From assembly GCA_047610385.1 (NCBI GenBank), contig JBLGAC010000007.1, forward strand, positions 1 through 64,000: a stretch of 64,000 bases of DNA, read 5' to 3'. A program made the translations under genes and the position numbers. Under the pieces are notes generated by a model. That model ran no database searches. It was not told where the DNA came from and saw nothing but the letters and a program-made list of their open reading frames with translations. Below, in pieces: positions 1 to 8,039 of this stretch (positions are counted from its first letter, which is position 1; each line of letters begins with the position of its first letter). This DNA is from JBOCEF01 sp047610385 (GTDB lineage Bacteria; Pseudomonadota; Alphaproteobacteria; Rhodobacterales; Rhodobacteraceae).

Positions 1-286
1 AGGTCGCCCAGGTGGCGGCGTCGTTGTTGTGGGCGAAACCGCCCGCCCGGCCCCCGATGGCGCACAGCGGCGGCTTGGTGCGCTTGGTCGTCCCGTCCTT
101 GCCGACGCGGTCAGTCCAACGCCACACACACCAGCGCGGATCGTCTTTAAGATGGCCGAGGCAGGCGGGAAGCGTTTCCGACAAAGGCCCGCTTGAGGTA
201 TGATCGAAGGTGTCGCCGCCAATCGCAGCGATACGCTCCGACCCCTCGCCGCGCACCACCGCGGCGAGGGGCTTCACGCCCGTCAA
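1..286 (-). CDS. Primase-like protein, N-terminal part (runs off the left edge)
   Basis: The reading frame is open from a TTG at 286 (or a GTG at 259) to the window edge, so only about 95 residues are seen. It contains a DDPRWCVWRW stretch followed by GKDGTTKRTKPPL and later AHNNDAATWAT. That order (WCVWRW, TKPP, N-D-ATW) is characteristic of the N-terminus of phage and plasmid primase/helicase-type replication proteins. It lies 2 bp beyond the stop of the AlpA-like gene and on the same strand, so it is probably co-transcribed in the mobile element. The family call is from motif memory; the catalytic domains are outside the window. Confidence 0.55.
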   Translation of the reverse strand, partial: MTGVKPLAAVVRGEGSERIAAIGGDTFDHTSSGPLSETLPACLGHLKDDPRWCVWRWTDRVGKDGTTKRTKPPLCAIGGRAGGFAHNNDAATWAT

Positions 287-288
287 GC

Positions 289-501
289 TCAGGCCACCAC
301 GTCCGAGGTGCTGATGACGCGGCGCGCCTTCAGCCAGTCCTCGAACTCCGCCCGCTCATAGCGGACCATCCGGGCCGAGATCTTGCGCATCGGCGGGCCG
401 TCGCCGCGCAGGGCGGCAAGTTCGAGCCATCGGCGGGAAAGCCCGTATTCGTCTTCAATTTCGTCGCGGCTGAGAAGTCGTTTGGCTTGGGTGTTCGTCA
501 T
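289..501 (-). CDS. AlpA/excisionase-like helix-turn-helix protein
   Basis: A 70-residue protein starting at the ATG at 501. Residues about 8-55 read as a MerR/AlpA-type winged helix: LLSRDEIEDEYGLSRRWLE followed by PPMRKISARMVRYERAEFEDWL. That is the usual pattern of element-encoded regulators and excision factors. Upstream in-frame Met codons (561, 531, 519) were not used because the HTH fold begins right after 501 and the extra residues look unstructured. Genes for integrase, an unknown protein and a primase-like protein flank it on the same strand. Its likely job is to bind element DNA as a directionality factor or regulator; that is inferred from family and position. Confidence 0.72.
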   Translation of the reverse strand: MTNTQAKRLLSRDEIEDEYGLSRRWLELAALRGDGPPMRKISARMVRYERAEFEDWLKARRVISTSDVVA

Positions 502-609
502 GGATGCGTCCTGCACTAGCATCCGGCGCATGATTGCTCCGGCTTGCAGGTAGATTCGCACAACCGCTGATGAACGTCGAAGCCACGAAGAACCCCTCTT
601 CGTGGCGTT

Positions 610-1248
610 TCACTCCGGCCCCTTCATTCTTGAACGCGCAATGTGCTGCACCATTTCACCCCAACGTATCCAGGCCCGCTGCAATGTCCTCTCTGAAATA
701 TCCAACGGGTCGTCAGCATATTTTTCCGCGACGCGCGCGATAGCCTCCGCCAGCTTGATCCCCTCTTCTTCAGTGAGGTCTCCAAAGCGCGGAAATTGCG
801 CGTGGAAAAGTTCCTGTTGGATCAGACCCGCGAGCGTGAACTGATGCGTCAGGTTCTCAATCGTGGTTCTCGCGCTGCGCTTTCCCGTCCCGCCCTTGGT
901 TTGGAAAGCAGCCCCCAAATCGCCATCAGGATCGTCCAGATATCGGTTCCATGCCTCACCCAAGGCATAGACGATCGACGCTGGAAGCGGAATCAGCCGC
1001 TCATTGTAGGCTTTCACCATTTCCCCATAGCGGTCCCAATCGAAGTCATCCTTTGGGCCGAACCGCGTGATCAGCGACAGCGTGTGAAGGCTCGCCGCCG
1101 GGGCCGTGAGTTCGCCGCGGTGGTAAACATCCTCAAGCGACATCATAGCCGTCAGGAAGTCGATGTAGGCACGCCGCTCGGCCAACGCCGCCCGCACAAG
1201 CGCGAGTTGTTTCAGGTTGATCTCAAATCGCTTCGTCTTCCCGCCCAT
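610..1248 (-). CDS. Hypothetical protein of the integrated element
   Basis: A 212-residue protein beginning with MGGKTKRFEINLKQ. I chose the ATG at 1248 because a GGGGGAG ribosome-binding site sits 6-7 bases before it and the integrase stop is just 13 bases upstream, giving a tight int-hypothetical pair. The protein looks soluble and mainly helical, with no signal peptide or membrane segment. I recognise no conserved domain. Its position between the integrase and the AlpA-like gene makes it cargo or an accessory protein of the mobile element. Confidence 0.7.
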   Translation of the reverse strand: MGGKTKRFEINLKQLALVRAALAERRAYIDFLTAMMSLEDVYHRGELTAPAASLHTLSLITRFGPKDDFDWDRYGEMVKAYNERLIPLPASIVYALGEAWNRYLDDPDGDLGAAFQTKGGTGKRSARTTIENLTHQFTLAGLIQQELFHAQFPRFGDLTEEEGIKLAEAIARVAEKYADDPLDISERTLQRAWIRWGEMVQHIARSRMKGPE

Positions 1249-1261
1249 GCCTGCTCCCCCT

Positions 1262-2512
1262 TCAAATCTTTTCCACCTGAGCGGACCGCCCCGCCATCGC
1301 GGCGGAGATCCGGTCGCCGATGGTCGTCGCCGCCGCGCGCAGCGGATCGTCCGACAGGTGCGCATAGCGCTGCGTGGTGCTGGCCTGCGTGTGGCCAAGG
1401 ATCGCCCCGATGATCGGCAGCGACAAGCCCCCAGCGGCCCCCACAGAGGCGAATGAGTGGCGCAGATCGTGAATCCGCACGTCCTCCAGCCCCGCGACCT
1501 CGCGGATCGCGCCCCAAGGGTCTTTCAGGTTCACCAGCGCGGCGCCGGGCTTGCCGCCGACGATCACATGCGGGTTGCCCTCGACGCGCGGAATGACGCT
1601 CAGGATCGCCAGCGCGGCGGCGCCCAGCGGCACAGCCTTCTCGCCGGTCTTGGAGTCCGGCAGGTTCAGCCGCCCGCCCTCCATATCCACCCAATCCCAG
1701 CGGAGCGATTGGATCTCATCCTTGCGCGCGCCGGTCAGGATCAGCAGGCGGATCGCGGCTATTGCGGCGGGCGCTATCGGCACGCGCTTTTCGGCCCGCT
1801 CCACGCTGGGCGGCAGGGTCAGGGCGCCGTCCGCTTCGGCCCGCGCCAACGCCTCGCCCAGCGCGGCAAGTTCCTTCGGGCTCAGGAACCGCTTCCGCTT
1901 GGCCTCGACGTTTTTGCGGACATGGCGGCAAGGGTTCGAGCCATCATCCCGCCAGCCCCACAACTCGGCGAGGTTGAAGGCCTTCGACAGCAACGCCAGC
2001 GCGCGGTTGGCGGCGTAGGGCCGGTCGGCGAGGCTGCGGTGAAAGTCGATCACCGACGCGCGCTGCACCTCAGCGACCTTCATCTTGCCGAAGAAGGGGG
2101 TGAGGTGATCGCGGATCTGGCGTTCATCCTCGGCGACGCTTGAGGCGCGCTTATGGGGGCGGGCGTGGTCGGTCAGGTAGCGCTCGAACAGCTCCGCCAT
2201 CCGCGGGGCCTCGCGCTTGGTCTGACGCTCTCCGCCAGGGTCGCCGCCCAAGCGGATCTCGGCCATCCAATCCCCAGCGATCTTGCGCGCTTGATCGGGC
2301 GTCACCGCGCCCAGATCGCCGATCTTCGGCTCGCGGATCGTGGCGCCTCTGCCCCCGCCCACGCGGTAGCGCAGGTGAAACACCTTCTTGCCGGAGGGAT
2401 GGACGAACAGCTTGAAGCCCGGAATCTCAGTGTCGTGGATCGCGTAGCGGGCCGCTTCGGGGGCCGCTGCATCGATGGTGCGCTTGGTCAGCTTCGCGGT
2501 GCGGGTTGCCAT
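1262..2512 (-). CDS. Tyrosine-type site-specific integrase
   Basis: A 416-residue phage/ICE-type integrase. The N-terminal third has the arm-binding DUF4102-like pattern (IHDTEIPGFKLFVHPSGKK, then FHLRYRVGGGRG). The C-terminal catalytic domain shows the conserved residues in order: Arg in LTGARKDEI, His and Arg in HDLRHSFA, then GHTQASTTQRYAHL with the second His and the nucleophilic Tyr. I chose the ATG at 2512, which has GGAAG six bases upstream; a GTG at 2524 would add four residues. The gene sits beside a tRNA 3' fragment at 2661-2711, the usual target of this family, and three 11-bp direct repeats overlap its upstream region. Confidence 0.92.
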   Translation of the reverse strand: MATRTAKLTKRTIDAAAPEAARYAIHDTEIPGFKLFVHPSGKKVFHLRYRVGGGRGATIREPKIGDLGAVTPDQARKIAGDWMAEIRLGGDPGGERQTKREAPRMAELFERYLTDHARPHKRASSVAEDERQIRDHLTPFFGKMKVAEVQRASVIDFHRSLADRPYAANRALALLSKAFNLAELWGWRDDGSNPCRHVRKNVEAKRKRFLSPKELAALGEALARAEADGALTLPPSVERAEKRVPIAPAAIAAIRLLILTGARKDEIQSLRWDWVDMEGGRLNLPDSKTGEKAVPLGAAALAILSVIPRVEGNPHVIVGGKPGAALVNLKDPWGAIREVAGLEDVRIHDLRHSFASVGAAGGLSLPIIGAILGHTQASTTQRYAHLSDDPLRAAATTIGDRISAAMAGRSAQVEKI

Positions 2513-2516
2513 TCTA

Positions 2517-2548
2517 TCTTCCACCTGTCTTCCACCTGTCTTCCACCG
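2517..2548. repeat. Three tandem 11-bp repeats upstream of the integrase
   Basis: The unit TCTTCCACCTG occurs at 2517-2527 and 2528-2538, and a third copy, TCTTCCACCG, starts at 2539. The array lies directly before the integrase start and about 110 bp from the putative attachment site. Arm-type integrase sites and Xis sites are often short direct repeats in this position. The repeat also supplies the ribosome-binding site of the ATG at 2512, so binding here could affect int expression as well as recombination. Confidence 0.6.
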
Positions 2549-2660
2549 AACGCGAATTCAGGCGAAAGCTCACGATAGAAGGTAGGGAGGAAAACCTATG
2601 TTTTCCAGTGGCTAGAGCGGGAAAAACGCCACAGCGCGAAACAGCCCGAAACCATGCACC

Positions 2661-2711
2661 TTAAGACTACGAATCTGGGGGCCGGGGGTTCGAATCCCTC
2701 CCGGTGCACCA
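2661..2711 (+). other. tRNA 3' fragment, probable attachment site of the element
   Basis: The sequence contains an anticodon-loop-like CTACGAA, a 5-base variable region, a T arm with GTTCGAAT between pairing GGGGG and CCCTC, a CCGGTGC acceptor strand, discriminator A, and CCA at 2709-2711. The D arm and a normal 5' half are missing, so this is not a complete tRNA. The loop anticodon would read ACG, most like tRNA-Arg, but this is tentative. The fragment lies at the integrase end of the element. The intact tRNA would be expected at the far end, left of the window. Confidence 0.72.
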
Positions 2712-3167
2712 CTGCCCCCCTCATCGACTTGACCGCAGCGGCGGTTTTGCCTTTGGCGCTGACATGGCGGCGATTTCGCCTTTGCCGTTGGCCAATCTGT
2801 GCCCATGGCTTGCGCGCCGCCAGGACCCGTTATGGCCGCGCCGCATTGGGGCTGATTGCGGGCGTTTGCGCTTTGGCCAATCCGCACCCTCAGGTCAAAG
2901 CCACCCGCCTGCGACGCACAGGGTCAGCGCGTCGATGGCCCCTGCGCCGCAAACGCGCAGGCCGCAGCCCCGCCACGCAAATTTCAGCGCGTCGATTGCA
3001 CAATCTGGCTGGCGCAGGCCGGACCCGGACGGGGCTGCACATAAAGGCGGCGCGACCCTGCGGACCGCTGCCATCGCCAAGCGGCGGTTGATCTTCGGCC
3101 TCCGAACCCTCTATCTGCCGCGAACCCTATCGCACTCCTCCTCCCCCAGCACCGAGGCGCACCCGAC
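2712..3167. other. Intergenic region with no recognisable gene
   Basis: About 455 bp between the attachment-site fragment and the MYG1-type gene. All open frames here lack recognisable protein character. A short motif, CAGCGCGTCGAT, occurs twice (near 2926 and 2986). The promoter of the MYG1 gene should lie at the right end, but I see no convincing -35/-10 pair. Confidence 0.5.
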
Positions 3168-4109
3168 ATGACCCCCAGTCTGCTTGTCACCCATTCCGGC
3201 GCTTTTCATGCCGATGAGCTGCTCTCCAGCGTCATTCTGACCCGGCTTTTCCCCGATGCGCGGATCGTGCGCAGCCGCGCGCCGGAATGGACCACCCCCG
3301 CCGAGGACCGCATCATCTATGATGTGGGCGGCGCCTATGACCCCGACGCGCGCATTTTTGACCATCACCAGCGCGGCGCGCCGATGCGTGATGACGGGCA
3401 GCCCTACAGCTCCTTCGGGCTGATCTGGAAGCATTTCGGGCGTGATTATCTGGCGGCCATGGGCGTGCCCGATGCGCATGCCGACACGGTTTTTGGATCG
3501 TTCGACACCGGCTTTGTGCTGCCGATCGATCTGATCGACAACGGCGCGCTCAGCCCCTCAGTCGCCGGGCCGCTGGCGGGGATGACCCTGTCGGCTCTGC
3601 TGGAAACCCTGAAGCCGGTGTTTGACGACGTTGACCCGGACGGCGAGGCGCGCGCCTTCCACGGTGCCCTCGCCATCGCGCGCAGCTTCGCTGAGGCGCG
3701 GATCGCCCGCAGTGCCGCCAAGCTGCGGGCCGAAGTGATGGTGCACCAAGCGATTGAGGCGGCGGGGACAAGCCGCGTTCTGGTGCTGCCCATGGGCATG
3801 CCCTTCCGGCCCGCCGTGGTGAAGGCGGGCGCGGACCATCTGCTGTTCGTCGTCACCCCCCGCGATGGCGGTGACTGGACGCTGGGCGGGATCCGCCGTC
3901 ATGACGAAGGCTTTGAGCTGCGCGCCGATCTGCCCGCCGCCTGGGCCGGTCTGACCGACGCGGACCTTGAGGCGGCGAGCGGCGTCAAAGGCGCCGGTTT
4001 TTGCCACAAGGGCCGCTTCATCGCCGCCGCCAAATCGCGCGAGGCCGTGATCGCCATGGCCGACATCGCAGTGGCCGAAGCGCTGAAAGCCCAAGCCAAC
4101 GCACCCTGA
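3168..4109 (+). CDS. MYG1-family (UPF0160) metal-dependent hydrolase
   Basis: A 313-residue protein starting MTPSLLVTHSGAFHADELLSSV. The N-terminal THSGAFHADE, a central VGGAYDP, and FDHHQRG at about residue 64 are the signature of the MYG1 family, related to DHH phosphoesterases and, in eukaryotes, shown to be a 3'-5' RNA exonuclease. The His and Asp residues of these motifs are the expected metal ligands. Length matches the family. It stands alone, with the att fragment upstream and a decayed region downstream. The physiological role in bacteria is not clear to me. Confidence 0.88.
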   Translation: MTPSLLVTHSGAFHADELLSSVILTRLFPDARIVRSRAPEWTTPAEDRIIYDVGGAYDPDARIFDHHQRGAPMRDDGQPYSSFGLIWKHFGRDYLAAMGVPDAHADTVFGSFDTGFVLPIDLIDNGALSPSVAGPLAGMTLSALLETLKPVFDDVDPDGEARAFHGALAIARSFAEARIARSAAKLRAEVMVHQAIEAAGTSRVLVLPMGMPFRPAVVKAGADHLLFVVTPRDGGDWTLGGIRRHDEGFELRADLPAAWAGLTDADLEAASGVKGAGFCHKGRFIAAAKSREAVIAMADIAVAEALKAQANAP

Positions 4110-4146
4110 GCCCCCGGCCCGCCCCCCCAGCCGCGGGGGCGGGCAA

Positions 4147-4665
4147 TCATGTCCGCAGGCGCGCGCCCTGCCGCGCGTATTCGTCCAAGCGCAACGCATT
4201 TCCAGCGGGCTGAAACCGCGCCCAGCCAGACGTCATCAGGTGCATGGTGCCGGGCCAGATTTGGATCGTGGCCCTTTTGCAGCTTTGGCTTCTGCCCGTC
4301 TTTGATCTGCGCGACGCGGCGAGAAGCGGCCCAGTTCTACGCAAGCTCGCCGCGCTGCGATGGGTCTTGATAGGGGGGCCGCATCCATTGTGCAGCCATC
4401 GACGGGATGAGGCATCACGGTCGCCGCTGCCGTGCCCTCAGCGGCCAGCGCCGCAAATGTCCGATCGAACACCCCCGTAACGCGCCAGCCGTTGATGCGG
4501 TTGTACTGGCGACATAGGTGATGGGGGCCATAGGTGGCGGGGGCCGCGCCACATACCCGCAGGTCATCGCCCCCAGCACTCCACGAGGTTTATTGGGAAA
4601 AGCGGCTGCAGGTGCGTGAACCCAGCGAGAGCAATTGGCGTGGCGTGATCTGGCACCAAAGCCCC
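4147..4665 (-). pseudogene. Decayed IS5-family transposase remnant
   Basis: Reading the minus strand from about 4665 downward in shifting frames recovers pieces of an IS5-type transposase. There is an N-terminal FPNKPRGV, then a YGPHHLCRQYNRINGWRV block followed by GVFDRTFAALAAEG, then (after another shift) a THRSAASLRR piece where IS5 enzymes have KAHRTAASLRR. Several frameshifts and the loss of everything after this point show it is inactive. I found no clear terminal inverted repeats. The identification is by motif recognition; a frameshift-aware protein search of 4100-4700 would confirm it. Confidence 0.7.
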
Positions 4666-5763
4666 AACATCATCGTGCTGCGAACCGTCACCGCGGCATG
4701 GGTGGTGCTGGGCGTAGCATGGTGGGCACGATAGGCCTCAGCCCGCTGCAAACACGCGCCGCTGATGTTTGTGCCGGTGATCGCAGCGCGCCCGTCACCG
4801 GGCGGCGCTTCGTCGGCGGGAGGGCCGATCCCATGCAGGCGGGGGCCATCGCGCAATGCCGCGCATCATGCGCCTGAAAGACGACACCAAACCCGGCGGC
4901 CCGCAAAGCAACGCAGCCTGCCGGGCGTTGTCAGAATACATCCACAGCGGCCAATTGTGCCCCGATATCCGCCACAAAGTGCATGTCACGCAGCCGGAAA
5001 TGGACGGCAACCCGATCATCTGGATCAACCGCGCCCATGGCAGATTTCATGCAGATCTGGACTGGCTGACCCACGCCCGGAGGCCTGGCGGCGCAAGGCT
5101 TTGTGATCCGCGGCACGCCCTGCAATCATGGCCCGGCGCTGGCCGATCTGCTGGTGCGGGATGAGCGATCGGCGGGCGACCCGGCCCGATCAGGCCAGCC
5201 ATTGCATCATCAACAGCCAACCCCTGAATCTGTTGCCACCCATAGTGGCTGACACGCTGGCGGAACCTGCCGCGAAGCTGCGCCTGACTTGCTGCGCGCG
5301 ACCGCCGCGCAATTCAACGCGGCCTGGGTCAGGGTTCGGCGCGGCGGCGCTTAACGGCGCGACACGTGCAAGCACCATCCCGGCGCACGACCAACCGGGC
5401 GCGCCCGCTGCACCGCCCCGTCAGGCCCGCTCCGCAACCTGCATCCAGAACATGTTTCCCGGCAGGGTTCCAACGCAGCAGGCTGGCGATCGCGGTGGCG
5501 GCAAGCTTGTGCTGATGCCGCGGGCAATCGGCGCGGGCGCAACGGCCTCAGCCTCAGGGTCAGCCTGCGCGGGCAGCGGCGGGCAACGGGGGGCGGCGGG
5601 CGGCGGCTGACCCGCGATGCAAAACGCCGCGCCAAAGGCTGAACCCATGGCCACAGGCGCAGGCTGCGAAAAATCGACCGCCGACCACACTCAACCCGGT
5701 TGATCCTGCGGCGCGCCTGCTCTATCCACGCGCTCCCATACCCAACATCGCGGACCAGAGCAC
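4666..5763. other. Decayed region without an intact gene
   Basis: About 1.1 kb in which no frame gives a convincing full-length protein. On the plus strand between about 4860 and 5340 there are protein-like pieces in different frames: INRAHGRFHADLDWL near 5030, GFVIRGTPCNHGPALADLL near 5105-5160 and AQFNAAWVRVRRG near 5310. Together they suggest a single gene broken by frameshifts, but I cannot name the family. With the adjacent IS5 remnant this marks a site of insertion and decay. The last 100 bp should hold the promoter of the Hsp70-like gene. Confidence 0.5.
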
Positions 5764-7002
5764 GTGACCCAAGCCACTCTTGGCATCGACTTCGGCACCT
5801 CCAATTCCGCCGCTGGCATCATGTCCGGCGGCGCGCCAAAGCGCATCGCGCTGGAACCGGGGGCTGCCACCATCCCGACGGCGGTGTTCTTTGACGCCGA
5901 CACTTGCCGCACCTTGATGGGCGACGCGGCCAACGCAGCCTTGCTGGACGGCGAGGAGGGGCGGTATATGCGCGCCCTCAAATCCGTGCTCGGCACGTCC
6001 TTGATGCGCGAAACCCGGCGCCTGCCCGGCCGTTCCCTTACGTTCATCGAAATCATCGCCGAATTCCTGTCGGCGGTGAAAACCCGCGCTGAGGCCACCG
6101 AGGGCCGCACATTTCCGCGCGCGCTGTCAGGCCGCCCGGTGCATTTTCATTCCCATGACGCCGTGCGCGACGCCCGCGCGCTGGCCGACCTGACCGAATG
6201 CTATCTGCTGGCGGGCTTCGAAGACGTCGCCTTCATGAACGAACCCGAGGCGGCTGCGCTGTCGTCGGGCGGGCTGGCGGCGGGCGAGACCGGGCTGATC
6301 GTCGACATCGGCGGCGGCACCTCAGATTTCTCGGTGTTTCGCGCTGCGGGCGATGGGATTGAGATCCTCGCCAGCAATGGCGTCCGGGTCGGCGGCACGG
6401 ATTTCGACAAAAGCGTCAGCATCGAACATGTGATGCCAATGCTGGGCAGGGGCACGGACATCCGCCGCGACATGGGGCCGGGGGTCCATGCGGCCCCGAT
6501 CTCGATGTTCAACGAATTGGCGAGCTGGGAGAAGATCCCCTTTCTGTACACCGCCCAATCGCGGCGCGACGCCGAAGCCATGCGCCGCCTGGCGGTGGAG
6601 CCGGAAAAATTCGCCCGCCTGTGCCGCGTGCTCAACCACGAACTGGGCCATGATCTGGCGTTTGCGGCAGAACGCGGCAAGATCGCCGCAAACCACTCTG
6701 GCGGTGCCGCGATTGATCTGGGAAAGATTGAGCGGGGGCTGTGCGCGCCGATCACCCCCGCCTCGCTGGCCCATGCAACCGCGCCCCATGCAGCACGGAT
6801 CGCCGCCTGCGCGGTTGAAACGCTGGCCATGGCAGGCCTGCCAGCAAGCGCGGTGGACGCGGTGATTTTTGTCGGTGGCTCAAGCTTGATGCACGCAGTC
6901 ACTGGCGCGATGGAGCGGCTGCTGCCCGGCGCCACCCTGCGCCATTCCAACGCCTTCACCGCGGTGATCGACGGGCTGGCCATCGCTTCGGCCCGGACCT
7001 GA
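5764..7002 (+). CDS. Short Hsp70-family (YegD-like) ATPase
   Basis: A 412-residue protein read from a GTG at 5764. It shows the actin/Hsp70 ATPase motifs in order: phosphate-1 GIDFGTSNS at residues 8-16, NEPEAAAL near 160, phosphate-2 IVDIGGGTSDFSV near 180, and the adenosine motif VGGSS near 370. It ends soon after the ATPase domain, so the substrate-binding and lid domains of DnaK are absent. This is the architecture of YegD-type putative chaperones. No dnaJ or grpE lies nearby. The stop codon falls inside the first unit of a 30-bp tandem repeat. Confidence 0.87.
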   Translation: MTQATLGIDFGTSNSAAGIMSGGAPKRIALEPGAATIPTAVFFDADTCRTLMGDAANAALLDGEEGRYMRALKSVLGTSLMRETRRLPGRSLTFIEIIAEFLSAVKTRAEATEGRTFPRALSGRPVHFHSHDAVRDARALADLTECYLLAGFEDVAFMNEPEAAALSSGGLAAGETGLIVDIGGGTSDFSVFRAAGDGIEILASNGVRVGGTDFDKSVSIEHVMPMLGRGTDIRRDMGPGVHAAPISMFNELASWEKIPFLYTAQSRRDAEAMRRLAVEPEKFARLCRVLNHELGHDLAFAAERGKIAANHSGGAAIDLGKIERGLCAPITPASLAHATAPHAARIAACAVETLAMAGLPASAVDAVIFVGGSSLMHAVTGAMERLLPGATLRHSNAFTAVIDGLAIASART

Positions 7003-7080
7003 AGGCGTTGCAGGGCGGGGGCCCGGACCAGAAGGCGTTGCGGGGCGGGGGCCCGGACCTGAAAGCGTTGCGGGGCGGGG
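6991..7080 (+). repeat. Three 30-bp tandem repeats across the end of the Hsp70-like gene
   Basis: Units occupy 6991-7020, 7021-7050 and 7051-7080, each of the form GCCCGGACCTGAAGGCGTTG followed by a GC-rich C(A/G)GGGCGGGG tail, with one or two differences between units. The first unit encodes the last codons and the TGA of the Hsp70-like gene; the others fill most of the gap to the next gene. Because the unit is a multiple of three, gain or loss of copies would not disturb the upstream frame. Slippage during replication is the likely origin. Confidence 0.9.
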
Positions 7081-7127
7081 GCCCCACGGGCCAGACTGGG
7101 CGCGATCTTGACCGAAAGGACCGCGCC

Positions 7128-8039
7128 ATGCCCATCCCCGCCCTGCGCACCCCAGACGCGCGCTTTGACGCCCTGCCCGATTTTCCCTATCCGCCCCATT
7201 ACATTGACGACCTGCCCGGACGCAGCGGCCTGCGCCTGCACCATCTCGACGAAGGGCCGCGCGATGCGAATCGCGTGTTCCTGTGCCTGCATGGCCAGCC
7301 AACATGGAGCTATCTTTACCGCAAGATGATCCCGGTGTTCGCCGCCTCAGGCGCGCGGGTTGTGGCGCCGGACCTGTTCGGGTTCGGACGCTCTGACAAG
7401 CCGACCGACCCGGGCGTCTACACCTTTGATTTCCACCGCGACACGCTGATCGCGTTCATTGCGCGGCTGGATCTGCGCAATGTGACGCTGGTGGTGCAGG
7501 ACTGGGGCGGGCTGCTGGGCCTGACTTTGCCGCACGCCATGCCCGATCGGATCACGCGCCTGCTGGTGATGAACACCACCATCGCCGATGGCCGCCCAGC
7601 AGGCGCGGGGTTTGACGCATGGCGGGCCTTCAACCGCTCCAAACCCGATCTGGACGTGGCAGGGCTGATGTCCCGCGCGGTGACAGGCATGACAAAGGCT
7701 GAGGCCGCCGCCTATGCCGCCCCCTTTCCCGACGCGGCGTTCAAATCGGGCGTGCGGCGGTTTCCCGATCTGGTGATGACCGATCCGGGGATGGAGGGGG
7801 TCGACACCTCGCGCGCCGCCCGCGCCTGGCTGGCGCGCGATTGGCGCGGCGACAGCTTCATGGCCGTCGGCATGCAGGATCCCGTGCTGGGCCCCGATGT
7901 GATGGCCGATCTGCGCACCACAATCCGCGGCTGCCCGCCCGCAATGGTGATCCCCGAAGGCGGCCATTTCGTGCAGGAACATGGCGCGCAGATCGCCCGC
8001 GCAGCACTGGCCGCATGGGGCGACGCGCCCGCGACCTAA
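7128..8039 (+). CDS. Haloalkane dehalogenase-like alpha/beta hydrolase
   Basis: A 303-residue protein starting at the ATG at 7128, eight bases after an AAAGGA ribosome-binding site. The oxyanion-hole motif HGQPTWSYLYRKM appears at about residue 49, the nucleophile motif VVQDWGG at about 125, and the general-base His in GGHFVQEHG near the C-terminus. The Trp directly after the nucleophilic Asp is a halide-binding residue in haloalkane dehalogenases, which makes that subfamily likely over other hydrolases. Substrate cannot be predicted. An in-frame upstream Met at 7008 lies in the repeat array and was rejected. Confidence 0.85.
   Translation: MPIPALRTPDARFDALPDFPYPPHYIDDLPGRSGLRLHHLDEGPRDANRVFLCLHGQPTWSYLYRKMIPVFAASGARVVAPDLFGFGRSDKPTDPGVYTFDFHRDTLIAFIARLDLRNVTLVVQDWGGLLGLTLPHAMPDRITRLLVMNTTIADGRPAGAGFDAWRAFNRSKPDLDVAGLMSRAVTGMTKAEAAAYAAPFPDAAFKSGVRRFPDLVMTDPGMEGVDTSRAARAWLARDWRGDSFMAVGMQDPVLGPDVMADLRTTIRGCPPAMVIPEGGHFVQEHGAQIARAALAAWGDAPAT

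Noticed and set aside
2656..2711. A complete small tRNA, since GCACC at 2656 can pair with GGTGC near the CCA end
   Set aside because: At 56 nt it has no D arm and a poor anticodon stem; a displaced 3' fragment at an attachment site explains it better.
2612..2887. Minus-strand open frame of 91 codons with a GGIRTPGPQIRSL motif
   Set aside because: This motif is the chance translation of a tRNA 3' end, a common annotation artefact; the nucleotide sequence is the tRNA fragment.
7008..7127. Repeat-encoded N-terminus of the dehalogenase-like protein
   Set aside because: The 10-residue repeats come from the 30-bp array; the hydrolase fold starts at the ATG at 7128 with a good ribosome-binding site.
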